Origin: Neolentinus lepideus HHB14362 ss-1
Taxonomy: Eukaryota > Basidiomycota > Agaricomycetes > Gloeophyllales > Gloeophyllaceae
DNA length: 64,000 nt
Assembly: GCA_001632425.1 (NCBI GenBank)
Contig: KV425602.1
Span: 124,001-188,000 of the forward strand
Direction: 5' to 3'
Below the pieces are notes generated by a model. It saw only the letters and a program-made list of their open reading frames with translations, was not told the DNA's origin and made no database searches. Shown piece by piece: positions 10,219-20,833 of the stretch; position 1 is the stretch's first letter, and the number at the start of each line of letters is the position of its first letter. A program made the position numbers and the translations under genes.

Positions 10219-11527
10219 TCACGAAGCTTTTTCATTTTTGTCAGACGAGGGGTCTGCTTTTCTTGCTTTAGCGTTCCTTCTCATCCATTCCCTAACCTGG
10301 TTTACTTTCTGATAATATCATGCAAGCGATGAGATTCAATGCATAGTCACACAAGACGGAGAACGGGAACACTCACTGTGAGCCTCAAATTCACTGACTT
10401 CTGCCTGAACTTGATATAGTTCTCCAGCTTAAGTCGACTTATCTCGTAATCCTCATCCGTCTTCGTCACCAGCCGGTTAACGTTCCTCTTGACTTCTTCG
10501 AGTTCATCTGTCCAACAAAACCATAGACGTGGCGCCCATGGCTCGGAAAAGTCGTCGTACATTGTCCCTGTATCCAGATCATCATTACTATATCACAGAG
10601 GAGTCACAGTAGGGAATATGAACCCACAGTCACCCCATAATACGAGTGACATGATGTCAAAACTTCGTCCTGACTTGGTAGACACAATCTCAGCAGGTTC
10701 TTCGTCATCCACTCGGCTTACGCTGTGGAATATGCATTAAAGCAGGGCCAACAACACCACAGCTTCACAGACCTTCTACTTCTGCAAGGAATACATACCC
10801 TACGTCCCAGCACTGCAGACGTAATGGGTGAACATCCACCAGCACTCTGCCCGCATATCTGCAGGAGTCTTGGCAATTATATTGCGTGCGATATCATGGA
10901 AAACGTACCTGGCACTTCCGCCCGAACAGAATATTTATCCAGCACCTCTCTGACATCTCTACTGGAGCCCTCGGCGCACCCCATGCATCCCGTACAGTTC
11001 GCAGTATAACATTGGCCGGATCATCTGAAATCATACGCTTAAACTGACGACTTACTTTGGAGATGGAGAGGACCTCGATGGGTTCGAGCCATTTAAATAT
11101 CTGTGGCATATAGAAGTCGGCGCTTGGGGCAAAAGGAGGGACACGTAAGTATACTGACCTCCACGTACAGTTCATTGGGAAGATTGACGAAAAGAGAAGG
11201 CCCATTCGTTCTCTTTATCTTCCTTTCTGCTCTGCACAGGTTAGTTCCCAACTCTTTACTCACAAGGTATGGCCAGTCCCTCGGCGCTGTTGATCGACAG
11301 ACGTTCATTGTATTGCCATAATAGTCTATTAGATGAAAGGACCCACTTTTGTTTGTTCTTGGACTAAGTCCAAATAACTGTCCCGCTTCTCTTGTCTTTG
11401 TTTCCGTATGATTTCTCAGCTCAACTGCATCTGCCTTCACCGGATCTGACTGTGGTGCGGGCCAGAGATCTTCACCAGGTGTCCATAGCTTGACAGGAAA
11501 TCGGAGAGATGAAGTTCTGGTTGTCAT
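10219..11527 (-). CDS. F-box protein with C-terminal zinc-ribbon, copy 1 (338 aa, 6 exons)
   Basis: Exons from the start: 11527-11159, 11100-10909, 10858-10773, 10722-10634, 10567-10377 and 10308-10219. All have GT-AG introns, and phases 0, 0, 2, 1, 0 join without a break. The F-box runs across intron 1 (LPNELYVE joined to IFKWLEPIEVLS, then KVSRQFKRMI, about residues 115-160). It would bind Skp1 and bring a substrate to an SCF ubiquitin ligase. A CX2C-X19-CX2C module follows (C186, C189, C209, C212). The end is a charged, probably helical region (YDDFSEPW, LWFCWTDELEEVK) with a basic tail. Residues 1-110 are low in known motifs. The gene is duplicated at 13494-14783 with exactly the same exon lengths. 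Confidence 0.85.
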
Positions 11528-12036
11528 TGCGCGCGTGACGTGTCGTGAAATGTTGCAGCAGAAGAGGCGAAGTATAGCGCGACGCGACTGTGGCAGAGTT
11601 TAATATCTCGATGCCGATCGAGGCGCCCACAAAGCAACACAGGCGTAAACAACCTTCACGTCGCGTTCAATTTCAATGACTGCACTCGCGCCCCGCTACG
11701 AAGTTGCGACCATCGACTAAGCTCTGGTACCTGAGGCTCTGGATATCCAGAGGAGGATACCGGCTGAAACAGTATCTCCGCCAACGTAACTTTCATCGTA
11801 TTTCGGTGATCTTGCATCTACTCCTTTCTCTAACGTCGAAATCTTCTGCGTGATATATTTGGCTAACCCATCGTCGTAACGCAGACAATAATGGGTTGAC
11901 CAAATCTCTACCGCGTTAACTCACCAGAGTATATCCCCTGCAGGCTTGTGATACCTGACAAGCGCTTGTCTCATCCTGGCTAGGTGATTATGCCCACTTC
12001 CACCATCTCACGAGTCATCTTGATCACTGAAGTACG
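10219..12036 (-). repeat. segmental duplication, unit 1
   Basis: This pairs with 13494-15388. The match covers the F-box/zinc-ribbon gene and about 500 bp of its upstream flank: agcgcgacgcgac, then gccgatcgaggcgcc, then ggttgaccaaatct, then gtctcatcctggctagg. Flank similarity is broken by several indels. Unit offset is about 3.3 kb, in the same orientation. Confidence 0.75.
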
Positions 12037-12788
12037 ACATCATGACTGGAAGAGCTTGCAAAAGCATACCTGAAAAGCTACCGCAGCTACGTGAAGAAGG
12101 TCTGCGGAGACCTTGTGAGGCATTGGACAAGGGCGCACTCCGATGACGGGAATATTCAGGCTGACGCTGATACTGCTCCATAAGGATATCTTCACCCTTT
12201 TCGTCTTTATACGTGTCGTTTTGATGTTTTAGCCTCGAAAATCTGGCCATCTCAGTGCGTTTTCACTATCTACTATCACTCCGATGTCTGAGTATATCTA
12301 ATCTTTATCTCTACTCAGGGCGACCTAGTTTTTCCTTATCTGCTGTCTATTCTATCATATATCCTTGTCTTAAGACTATTGCTGATACATGATGAAATCA
12401 ACATATCAATGCCGCACAGAATCGGCGACGAATCCGGGCGTGATAAGTACAGAGACGGGCGCAAATCTGGATTGAACTTCGCGCTGCAGTTGAATTCGAA
12501 TGCAACGAGGTTAATGGCAGAAAACATAGATCTTTGAAGCTCTACATGGCAGCAGCGAACGGACGAAATCAGCTAGACATCGCACCGGTTGAAATGCCGG
12601 CCTGATTTACACTGGAGCAAGTGGTGTGTTCTGCATACTCTTTGAGTACATTGTCGTCTCAAATGAGACTGCTTACCGTTCGAAGATCCCGGACTAGTTT
12701 AGCCCGGGCTCGAGTGCTCAGAGAGATCTCCACAGCCACATCCCCTCTCGTTGACGCCACGGCAAGATCACCTCACGCCCTCCAATAA
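11528..12788. other. upstream flank of F-box copy 1, no independent gene
   Basis: The first 500 bp belong to the duplicated segment. An 80-codon minus-strand frame (12008-12250, MARFSRLKHQNDTY...) has possible splice signals but no supported continuation. The rest is unassigned. Confidence 0.35.
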
Positions 12789-13208
12789 ATCACTTCCGAA
12801 CTCGACTCTTCATATCTGCGGTTTCTTGGACGCGATTGGAACTCTCAGAATCCTACGCTAGACGAGCATTGTCAGAGAGCTTTGGGCGAGATAAAGAAGT
12901 GCCTCTTGCCTCTCACGGAGCACCTTACTTTGGAAAGACAATTTGTGAAAAGCAAGGTAGAAGCGCAGCATTACGTACGCATATTACAATTGGGGAGACC
13001 AGGCGACGGAAATTTCAAGGGTCTGTATATTCGCCAGACCGCTAGTTCTCCGGACTACATTATAACGCAGTTGAAAGAAGTGGCTGAGACGTTGAAGTGG
13101 CAGAGACAACATAAACCCATGTCGTGGTCTGTGTGCGATGATTACTTCGATAGAAACGTGATGGACATTTCTGGCGCTTCTTTTGTAGCAAATGGTGGAT
13201 GGTCGTAG
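12789..13208 (+). CDS. unrecognised open frame, probable exon or relic
   Basis: The frame is open for about 139 codons from 12789 to the TAG at 13206-13208. It has no early ATG, so it is either an internal or last exon or a relic. It reads LDSSYLRFLGRDWNSQ, then LGEIKKCLLPLTEH, VKSKVEAQHYVRILQL, then EVAETLKWQRQHKPMS. The composition is balanced and protein-like, mixed helical and charged. No domain was recognised. It sits between the two F-box duplicates, and no copy of it was seen elsewhere in the window. A shorter overlapping frame (12836-13045) is taken as a shadow. Confidence 0.25.
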   Translation: MTSELDSSYLRFLGRDWNSQNPTLDEHCQRALGEIKKCLLPLTEHLTLERQFVKSKVEAQHYVRILQLGRPGDGNFKGLYIRQTASSPDYIITQLKEVAETLKWQRQHKPMSWSVCDDYFDRNVMDISGASFVANGGWS

Positions 13209-13493
13209 GATACTGCGCCATATTTAGACGTAAGGCAACGAAATATCTCGCGTCTTTACATTGGGCGCACACACTGCCAGTGAGCCGCTTTGCGGCACAT
13301 GAGAGATCACTACTGCCTGCCACTGTGGCTCACCATCGAACGCTGTATCGTATATCCCGGTTGAAACCAGGGTGGGTATCTTGTGCATCTCATATCATAC
13401 CTGATACAGGCTTTTCAAAGTCCAAGCATCCAGCATTATGCATACAACCTGTTTTGACGAATAAGGATACAAATTTAACAGCAGAAACATAAT

Positions 13494-14783
13494 TTAGAAA
13501 GACTTGTGCTTCCTGTTGGCTAAGGCAATCCTTTTTTGTGCGCTGGAGATTGCTTTCATCCACTCCCTGACTTCCTTCACTTTCTGAGAACACATGAGAC
13601 TCAATTCAAGCACTCCACAGTGGAAACACTCACCTTTAATCTATCATTCACAGACTGCATTCTGACTTTAATGTAATCCTCCAGCTTTAGTCGAGCAATC
13701 TTCGGCTCCTCCTGGATCTTCATCAACAGCCGGTTGATGCTACTCCGAACATCCTCTAGCTCTGCCGTCCAGCAGAACCATAGTTCCGGACTCCATGACT
13801 CCGAAAAATCATCATACATGGTCCCTGTGTCCCGATCACCGTCAGTATCACAGTAAGATTGCATGATGAGAACTCACAATTACCCCAGAATACAAGTGAC
13901 ATCATGTCGAACTCTGGCCCTACCTTCATAGATACTTGCTCGACAGGCACCCCATCATCAACTCGGGTGACACTAAAGACCATCAATTAGTATGGGAAAG
14001 ACTCAATGATTGGAGCTGCTGACTTTTCGCTCCTGCAAGGAACGCAGATTCTGTGTCCTAATGCCGCCGACGTTATAGGCGAGCATTCCCTCGCACTCTG
14101 ACCGCATGTCTGGGAAATAAGATCAGATTGTATACATGGTAAGCAAAGATACTGCATGACGCACCTGGCATTTACGTCCGAACAGGACGTTAATCCAGTA
14201 CCTCTCCGGCATACCATCTGGAGGCTTCGGTGCGCCCCATGCATCCCGAACAGAGCGCAAAATAACCTTCGCAGAATCATCTGAAATCATACGCTTAAAC
14301 TGACGACTTACTTTGGCGATAGAGAGGACCTCGATAGGGTCGAGCCATTTAAATATCTGTGGCATATAGAAGTCGGCGCTTGGGGCAAAGGGAGGGACGC
14401 GCAAGCATACTGACCTCCACGTACAGCTCATTGGGAAGATTGACAAAAAGAGAAGGCCCCTTCGTTCTCTTCATCCTCCTTTCTGCTCTGCACAGGTTAG
14501 TTCCCAACTCTTTACTCACAAGGTAGGGCCGGTCCCTCGGTACTTTTGATCGACAGACGTTCATTGTATTGCCATAATAGTCTATCAGATGAAAGGACCC
14601 ACTTTTATTTGTTCTTGGACTAAGTCCAAATAATTGCCCCGCTTCTCTTGTCTTTGTTTCCGTATGATTTCTCAGTTCAACTGCATCTGCCTTCACCGGA
14701 TCTGACTGTGGTGCGGGCCAGAGATCTTCACCAGGTGTCCATAGCTTGACAGGAAATCGGAGAGATGAAGTTCTAGTTGCCAT
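13494..14783 (-). CDS. F-box protein with C-terminal zinc-ribbon, copy 2 (338 aa, 6 exons)
   Basis: Exons from the start: 14783-14415, 14356-14165, 14109-14024, 13972-13884, 13824-13634 and 13583-13494. Each has the same length as in copy 1 (369, 192, 86, 89, 191, 90 nt). All introns are GT-AG and phases agree. The F-box (LPNELYVE / IFKWLDPIEVLS, KVSRQFKRMI) and the CX2C-X19-CX2C module (C186, C189, C209, C212) are intact. The C-terminal exon differs strongly from copy 1 (VREWMKAISSAQKRI versus VREWMRRNAKARKA). Both copies look functional. The expected role is an SCF substrate adaptor, with the zinc module and tail as the likely target-binding part. Confidence 0.85.
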
Positions 14784-15388
14784 CGCACGTGTGTGTTGGA
14801 ATGTTGCAGCAGAAGAGGTGAAATATAGCGCGACGCGACAACGTTGTGGCTCAGTTCAGTATGAAAGTCGATCTCGAGGCCGATCGAGGCGCCCACAAAG
14901 CAACACAGGCGTAAACAACCTTCATAGCTCTCAGTGATCAGTCGCGTTCAATTTCAATGATTTCTTTCATTTTCTCACTATGCTTTGAGTTGACAAAGGC
15001 TGATACTCGCTGGGTACCCGGAGGCCTGAGGATACCGGCTGACTCTCCGGCCGAACGACCGACCGCCATCCGCGTGAACGTCGTCGTCGAGTATTTTACT
15101 TGCAACCTTCACCATGTCTCAGCGATCCTGCATTCGGTCTCTTCTCTGTAACATGCCAGTCTTCTGCGATAGATTTGTCCAACCTATCATCGTGACGCAG
15201 CGAGCAGCACTGGACACGATAATAGGTTGACCAAATCTTTATTGTGCTGACTTACCCAGCCTTCTGCCTATATCCCATGTCGCAGGCTCGTGATACCTAG
15301 AAAGTACTCGTCTCATCCTGGCTAGGCGATATTGGTCATATGCCGCCTGACAGTACTCCAAGAATCGTCCTGGTAACTGAAGTACAAG
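13494..15388 (-). repeat. segmental duplication, unit 2
   Basis: Partner of 10219-12036, see there. The duplicated flank reaches gtctcatcctggctagg near 15311 and the following aactgaagtac near 15374. Beyond that the sequences no longer match. Confidence 0.75.
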
Positions 15389-15607
15389 GTTTTGATTGGT
15401 AAGAAATGACACTTTGTGTTCCATTCACTCGAAAGTAGGGATTCCGTGACGATACTGTCATGCTTAGATGGGAATGAAATAGGTACGTGGACCGGCACTT
15501 CTCATCCTCTGCACACTCATGATGCACGCTGCAGACACGGCTATAAGAGAATTACAAGACGCCTGTTGTAACCTGCGCAGTACTCACAATATACAAGGTT
15601 GAAAGCG
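14784..15607. other. upstream flank of F-box copy 2, no independent gene
   Basis: Most of this is duplicated flank. No frame with support is found. It also contains the 3' end region of the minus-strand NmrA-like gene. Confidence 0.35.
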
Positions 15608-16861
15608 TCAGAGCTTGTTGGTGATTTCATTGATTACACCGGTCTTCTTGCTGTCCTCTACGTTCTTCAGCAGCGTTTTATCAAAACGATCACCAGTGTA
15701 TCCCGACTCTCTCATCCAACTTTCGAGGGTATGTCCAGTCGGATGGACGCTCCTAATCCACTCCATATCCCTCGTGATGATGTCGTCTCGCCATTGTCTC
15801 CAGAACGACAAGAAGTTTTCTTTCCACGTCACCGATCCGTCCCCCTTCTTGTGCTCGCGTGCGACAGGGTAGTCGCTGTATGGGAAGTTTGCAAACCACT
15901 CGTCCAGGGTCTGGTTGACGACGACAGCCTTCTTCCCGGTGACCTTCGTGAAGGTGCGGACGAGGTAGTCCCAGTCAACCCAGTCACTCGCGACTTCGAG
16001 ATCCTTGCTAGACGTGGCAGTGCGGTTGTCGAAGGTGTAGCGGGCCCACCAGCCGAGGTCAGATAGAGCAATCATAGGTATGTGGCCTTTTTGAATGGGA
16101 GCAGCGAAGACGTGCGTTCCATCAGGGCGTATGTTGAGTGGACCAAACATCCACTTGTATGGAGCACGGTCAGTGATATAGAATGCAGATTGTTGCAATT
16201 GTACAGCGACTTACAATGTTCAGCATGTTCATATAGGGCCCGGTGGTCACCACAGACCAGGACATGTTGTTGTCGCTTACGATCGATGGCTGAGCCTTCA
16301 TCCACTCCGCCACGCGACCCTTTCCATCGTAATGACCGCAATGATAGTCAGGATTATATCCTCCTTTCTATTCGTTGGAGCAGTCATACAACCCGTGCGT
16401 GTTTTCCGTTCGTTACACAGGACGGAAACTCACCTTTAATGAATAGTCTAGATTGCTCCAGACATAGTGTCTCACTGACCCCACCCGCTTGGCAATCTCG
16501 AAGATCCTCATACCGCAATAGATTTCCTTCTGCTCGCCGACAGTGAAACCGTCTGTGTTCACCCACGCGCCGTATGCGCCCTGCAGGGCAGCAAAGACAG
16601 ACGCGAAGTCGTCGAACGATCCTAGCATCGATCGGCGCTGAGCAGTCATCAACCTCATATCTCAGAATCATACGCACCTTTGACGACCTCGACGCCCTTA
16701 TTGGCCAGCTGCTGAGCACGACCATGTCCGGGATTGCGAGTGAGCGCACGGACAGAGTATGGCGAAGGCGAGCCGTCCGACCTGGGCGTAAGGAGTGCGT
16801 CGATGACGGCGAGACCCTGGGCGCCGGTCGCACCAATGACGAGGATGAGCTTCTTGGACAT
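15608..16861 (-). CDS. NmrA-like NAD(P)-binding protein (356 aa, 4 exons)
   Basis: Exons from the start: 16861-16678, 16621-16434, 16367-16215 and 16153-15608. GT-AG introns and continuous phase give 356 residues. The N-terminus is a Rossmann fold, LILVIGATGAQGLAVIDALL, with the glycine motif G10-A-T-G13-A-Q-G16. Later come YSVRALTR (strand 2, with the arginine typical of NADP binders), KGVEVVKG, GAYGAWVNTD and VVTTGPYMNML. That order matches the NmrA/HSCARG group of atypical short-chain dehydrogenases. These usually lack the Tyr-Lys catalytic pair and act as redox sensors or regulators. Members of the same fold are also found as reductases, so catalysis is not excluded. The ATG at 16861 was chosen because it starts directly before the Rossmann strand; the in-frame upstream codon adds an unlikely leader. 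Confidence 0.88.
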
Positions 16862-17386
16862 CTGTGTCGTTAGACGGGCTGTGCAGTCGAAGGTGTAGCC
16901 GGTGTGAATGAAGTTCATAGGTGCATTTCTCACTGTTATATTCTAGGGCTTTGACGCCCCTGGGACAGTCCCTCGGGCATCGGGTTGATGCCAAATTAGC
17001 ACCGCGTCATTAGCTGAGGGAGTGCGCTCAGCGTTCGAAAGCTTATTTCCCCTGATAATCTGTTAGTCCCTGGGATGTTGGATTTGGTTTGAAGCTTCGG
17101 CATGCCTCGGGGATGGCTTCTGCTAATACATGGTGACAAAGCGCCCTGATCAACCAGCCGAGTCAGATTTCCTGGAGCAGCATCCGTTCGAGATACCTTC
17201 TGACCTGAGCGTTCTGCCCTCATCGACATTGACGCTGGCCGGTATGATTGACAGTATCGTCGATCTCCGTTTCACATTGTCCACTCCTCGAGAAGTATTA
17301 CAGAACCTGTTTATTACAGGTATGTTACATACGTATCAAACATCGAGATGCTGTAGTGACTTCGGACGAGTACGATCCCTTCCCAC
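16862..17386. other. intergenic, 5' of NmrA-like gene
   Basis: This is the promoter region of the NmrA-like gene and the 3' flank of the F-box relic. No gene or strong motif is visible. Confidence 0.35.
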
Positions 17387-18882
17387 CTAGGTTCCCAGTC
17401 TCTCCATCCGTTCTCGCCATGTCAAGCTCTCATCGTGCTTCTTCAGTCGATCTCTCACGCCGTCTTCAAGAGTTGGGCCTCGGATATCCAAACGTTTAAT
17501 TCTATGATTCATTTTAGCCCTCTGCTCCAATACATCCGAGAGTGCTTCGGCATATAACATTTCATCCAGGATTAACCGTTGCAAGTGTGGAAAGCGATTT
17601 GGCTTTCGGGTGCTCTCTGCAGCCTGCCCATCCGCCTCCTCATGGACCAGGACATTACGTACTTTCGCCATGGTGGCGTCGCAGATATGCGACAGAGTCA
17701 CTTCCCGCATTCGCTTGAATAATGCTCTAAGTCGGTGCAGTGCGAGACCTGAGACTAGAAGGTACTCGACATCCACCCAAGGCAACGCGTTGATCAAGGG
17801 CTCTGGGGTATTCCCGTTGCGAGGATATATCTTCAACTTCAGTGTTGGGGCCTGCCACGTGTCATCCAAGTCCCAGCTCTGTATGTGGCATGATCCCGTG
17901 AAGACGAACGCGGTTTCTGCATCCACCCAGAGAGCTCTGAGACGATTGGCATCTGATGAACTGCTATGCTCTATGCAAGACACAATGGTTTGGAGGGCTT
18001 GAAGACATGTTATCCAGTCATCAATGTCTTGGTCGGAAAGGACACATATGACGTGAAGTCCGCGCACTCTCGAAGTAAAGCTCTAAGGCGTAGATGCCGC
18101 AGCTGTGAGAGCTCTGTATAACGCTCCACGTGCCCGAGAATTGCATGTCTCTGCAATGGGGGGATCAATTCCAACTCCCCTAGGGCTGGGAGAGTGCGGA
18201 GAAGGTGCAGGATCGACAGATCATCTGTGCAATCTCTGTACTCGGTTAATCGAAGCGTCGTCAAGGTTAGAAGGAGCAGCATCCGAATTGAGGGGATCGA
18301 GAAGCCGGTGATCTCAAGATTGTGCAGCCTTGGGCCAACCAAATTGGATACCCATGGAAGTTGCTCATCTGTTCCGAAGGTCCCGTCGTCCGTAAGGCGA
18401 AGGTGCTCCAAGTTTCGGGCTACTCCGTCCTCAACAGCGTGAAGCCGTTCGAGATCTTCCCTCGAGGTGGTGATAGCCAAAGTGAGAACTCGATGAATAT
18501 GAGGGAGAACGTGATTGAATGTATCTGTCGCACGAAGAGACCGACGCCAGATACGCAGATCGGAGGACATCGTCAACGGTACATCTCCAGACCTCGCAAG
18601 CACTTGTCTAGTCAATGCATCATTGATTATACCAATGTTGGACCAGAGACTAGGGTTCCCCAGTGCAACTTCACGCCAGGTATGACTAACGTGCGTGAAA
18701 TCCAATAGTCACGGTTGACACAGCGAGGAACGATAGTATGACGCAAGCGCGAAGATCTCTCCAAGAAGTTCGGATGGAAGGGATGCAATGGGGATTAGAA
18801 CGTTTAAACGTCTCTTGAGCTGGACAATTTCCCATTCACGCTGAGCGATATCCTTCTGGATCCGTCTTCGTTCCTCCCGCAT
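17387..18882 (-). pseudogene. F-box/LRR-type gene interrupted by stop and frame change
   Basis: Reading from an ATG at 18882: MREERRRIQKDIAQRE (coiled coil), then the F-box IPIASLPSELLGEIFALA. A TGA at 18711-18709 falls before LDFTHVSHTWREVALGN. This stop sits in the middle of a block that other basidiomycete F-box proteins keep intact. The frame resumes for 230 codons of leucine-rich segments, then shifts near 18010-18067, and a second frame carries on to 17387 with DDWITCLQALQTIV and a normal-looking C-terminus. Tiny introns could in theory remove both faults (36 nt at the stop, 55 nt with a weak GTCATA donor at the shift), but the first is too short and deletes conserved residues. I call it a recently broken gene. 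Confidence 0.65.
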
Positions 18883-19207
18883 CTTCGCGCCTATGTTTCC
18901 TCAATCATTCAGTATTTCGTGCCAACCCAAAATTCAAGAATACGAGCACTAAGTATTAACTAAGCGGGTGTTGAGCAGTCGAGATTAGTTGAGTGACAGG
19001 ACGAAAATTAGCACCCATTAGTCGCCCAAAAATCATGACCAGTCGCGTGAGATTCCCACGTCCTTGCACGCGTAGATCTGCGAAGTTCTGAGTCCCCAGT
19101 TGAAGCGACCGCAAACCACTGTATATGGACACTGTCGAAGTGTGCAAGCAACCAATGCCAGAGTGAGCAGCCATCGATTCATCATTCATGTAAAGTACCA
19201 TGTCTGA

Positions 19208-20833
19208 TGCAGACCTAGAGCCACGCCGTTCGACGCCGACCCGATATCAACAGCCTCCAGAGCAGATATCGAAGAGCAGATCCAGATCTTCATCCGCCGT
19301 CAAGACGTCGGAAAGGTTACGCAACTGAAGCGCGCTTTGAACAGCCTCGTACCAATCGCCTCCCTTCCGGATGATCTCTTGATAGAGATTTTCGCTCTGT
19401 ACCCTTATGCAGAGGATCAGTCCAGAAGCAAATTCGACCCATTAATACCGACACCGTATCACTGGTTGCGGTACACCCACGTTTGCCATCATTGGCGACA
19501 TGTTGCATTGCAGACACCAATTCTCTGGACCGACATAGTCCTGATTAACCAAAATGAATGCATCAAGGAGATGTTGATCAGATCCGGACAGGCGCCAGTA
19601 GAGGTATCCAGCGCACCTGGACGACTTGCTCCGATGGATATGCTCAAGATATGTCTAGATGAGCTTCATCGTGTACAGAGTCTGAACATCCGCGTCTCAC
19701 CAGGCGTTGTCGAAGAACTCGCAGATGCTGAATATCGTGAGGATGGACAGCTCGAGAGTCTCTCGGTATCCCTCGGGTCTGCTTACCCGTGGATATCCGA
19801 CCATGGTCTATCTGAAGCGCTGGGGGTCTTCTTGACAGGAGTCGGCTCTCGCAAACTTAAGAAACTCCAAGTTATCGGCATCCATCTATTCCCCAATCTA
19901 ACGCCGGCGTTTCCACTCTTGACTTCGTTTAGTTGGAGCACTCCCTCTCCACGCCTGGCTGTGAATGATTTTCTGTATTTCCTCCAGTCAATTCCATCCC
20001 TCCAGGTTCTGAAGCTGTGGGATGTCTTTCGTCCCCATCGTATGTCAGCGAAACCCACGTTACATACCAGTCTTCCTTGCCTCAAGGAGCTCCACATGTC
20101 CAACGAATACCTGCCATATGAGGATCTACTCCCATATCTCCACTTAACTAGAGATGCATCGCTTAATCTGGATGTGCACGGAGTCGACACACACTCTCAC
20201 CTTATGAGTTTCTTGTCGCTTTTGCATTCGGCTGCGCTGTCGAATGAACTCCTGGCTGTTGAACTCATACGTTACGAAAATAGCCGCATTGAGTTCAAAG
20301 GCTGGGAAGGCGCTTTTTCGCATGAGATAGAGTTAGGCAGAGCCGCACCGATCCCCAAGCTGCGCCTCCTCATCGAACTCGCGAGCGAATTCGAGGATTC
20401 AATGCACGTGCCGGATCAGTTACTGGAGGCCCTACCCGTTGCAACAGTCGACTATTTGCGGCTCAGGAATACCCTGAACTGGCATTGGTACAGTGCTTTC
20501 GCAAAAATGCGAAATGTTACGAAGCTGTACGTTGCTGGGGAGTTATGGGATGTACCCGAGGCCCTAGTGTTCTCTTGTATCCCTCCAGAATCTCGCGGCT
20601 TGAATGACCCAGAACTACGTCTCTTCCCACGGCTTCGCTATCTCCGACTTAAGGAACCAGAAAACGTGCAGACGGCTCCGATCTTCGCCCAGAAACTCGT
20701 AGGTGCTCTGGAGTTGTGTAGGACAGAAAATCACAAGTTCGAGCGTCTTGATATCCGCGAAGCACGGATTCTTTGTGCTACGGCTGTAGACCAGCTAAAG
20801 GATGTGGTACAAACACTCACATTTGAAGACTAG
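19208..20833 (+). CDS. F-box protein, single long exon, start codon unresolved
   Basis: The frame is open from 19208 to the TAG at 20831-20833. It begins with a coiled-coil stretch (ADIEEQIQIFIRRQDV), then the F-box (LVPIASLPDDLLIEIFAL, and YTHVCHHWRHVALQTP followed by ILW). Roughly 400 residues of leucine-rich, repeat-like sequence follow, ending LKDVVQTLTFED. The end resembles the other F-box proteins in the window (VEELTLVQ). No ATG lies in this frame before the F-box. The ATG at 19200 is one frame off, so either a small 5' exon was missed or a one-base shift has damaged the start. Predicted role: substrate adaptor of an SCF ubiquitin ligase. The neighbouring minus-strand relic is a related gene in divergent orientation. 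Confidence 0.7.
   Translation, partial: CRPRATPFDADPISTASRADIEEQIQIFIRRQDVGKVTQLKRALNSLVPIASLPDDLLIEIFALYPYAEDQSRSKFDPLIPTPYHWLRYTHVCHHWRHVALQTPILWTDIVLINQNECIKEMLIRSGQAPVEVSSAPGRLAPMDMLKICLDELHRVQSLNIRVSPGVVEELADAEYREDGQLESLSVSLGSAYPWISDHGLSEALGVFLTGVGSRKLKKLQVIGIHLFPNLTPAFPLLTSFSWSTPSPRLAVNDFLYFLQSIPSLQVLKLWDVFRPHRMSAKPTLHTSLPCLKELHMSNEYLPYEDLLPYLHLTRDASLNLDVHGVDTHSHLMSFLSLLHSAALSNELLAVELIRYENSRIEFKGWEGAFSHEIELGRAAPIPKLRLLIELASEFEDSMHVPDQLLEALPVATVDYLRLRNTLNWHWYSAFAKMRNVTKLYVAGELWDVPEALVFSCIPPESRGLNDPELRLFPRLRYLRLKEPENVQTAPIFAQKLVGALELCRTENHKFERLDIREARILCATAVDQLKDVVQTLTFED

Noticed and set aside
11041..11070. Possible 31-nt intron (GTAAGT...TTTCAG) inside the F-box of copy 1 (and copy 2)
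   Set aside because: Too short, and reading through gives the F-box consensus KVSRQFKRMI in both copies.
15599..16066. 155-codon plus-strand frame and its overlapping partners
   Set aside because: Antisense to the NmrA-like gene, which has a glycine motif and four consistent exons.
19783..20190. 135-codon minus-strand frame
   Set aside because: Antisense shadow of the F-box gene at 19208-20833.
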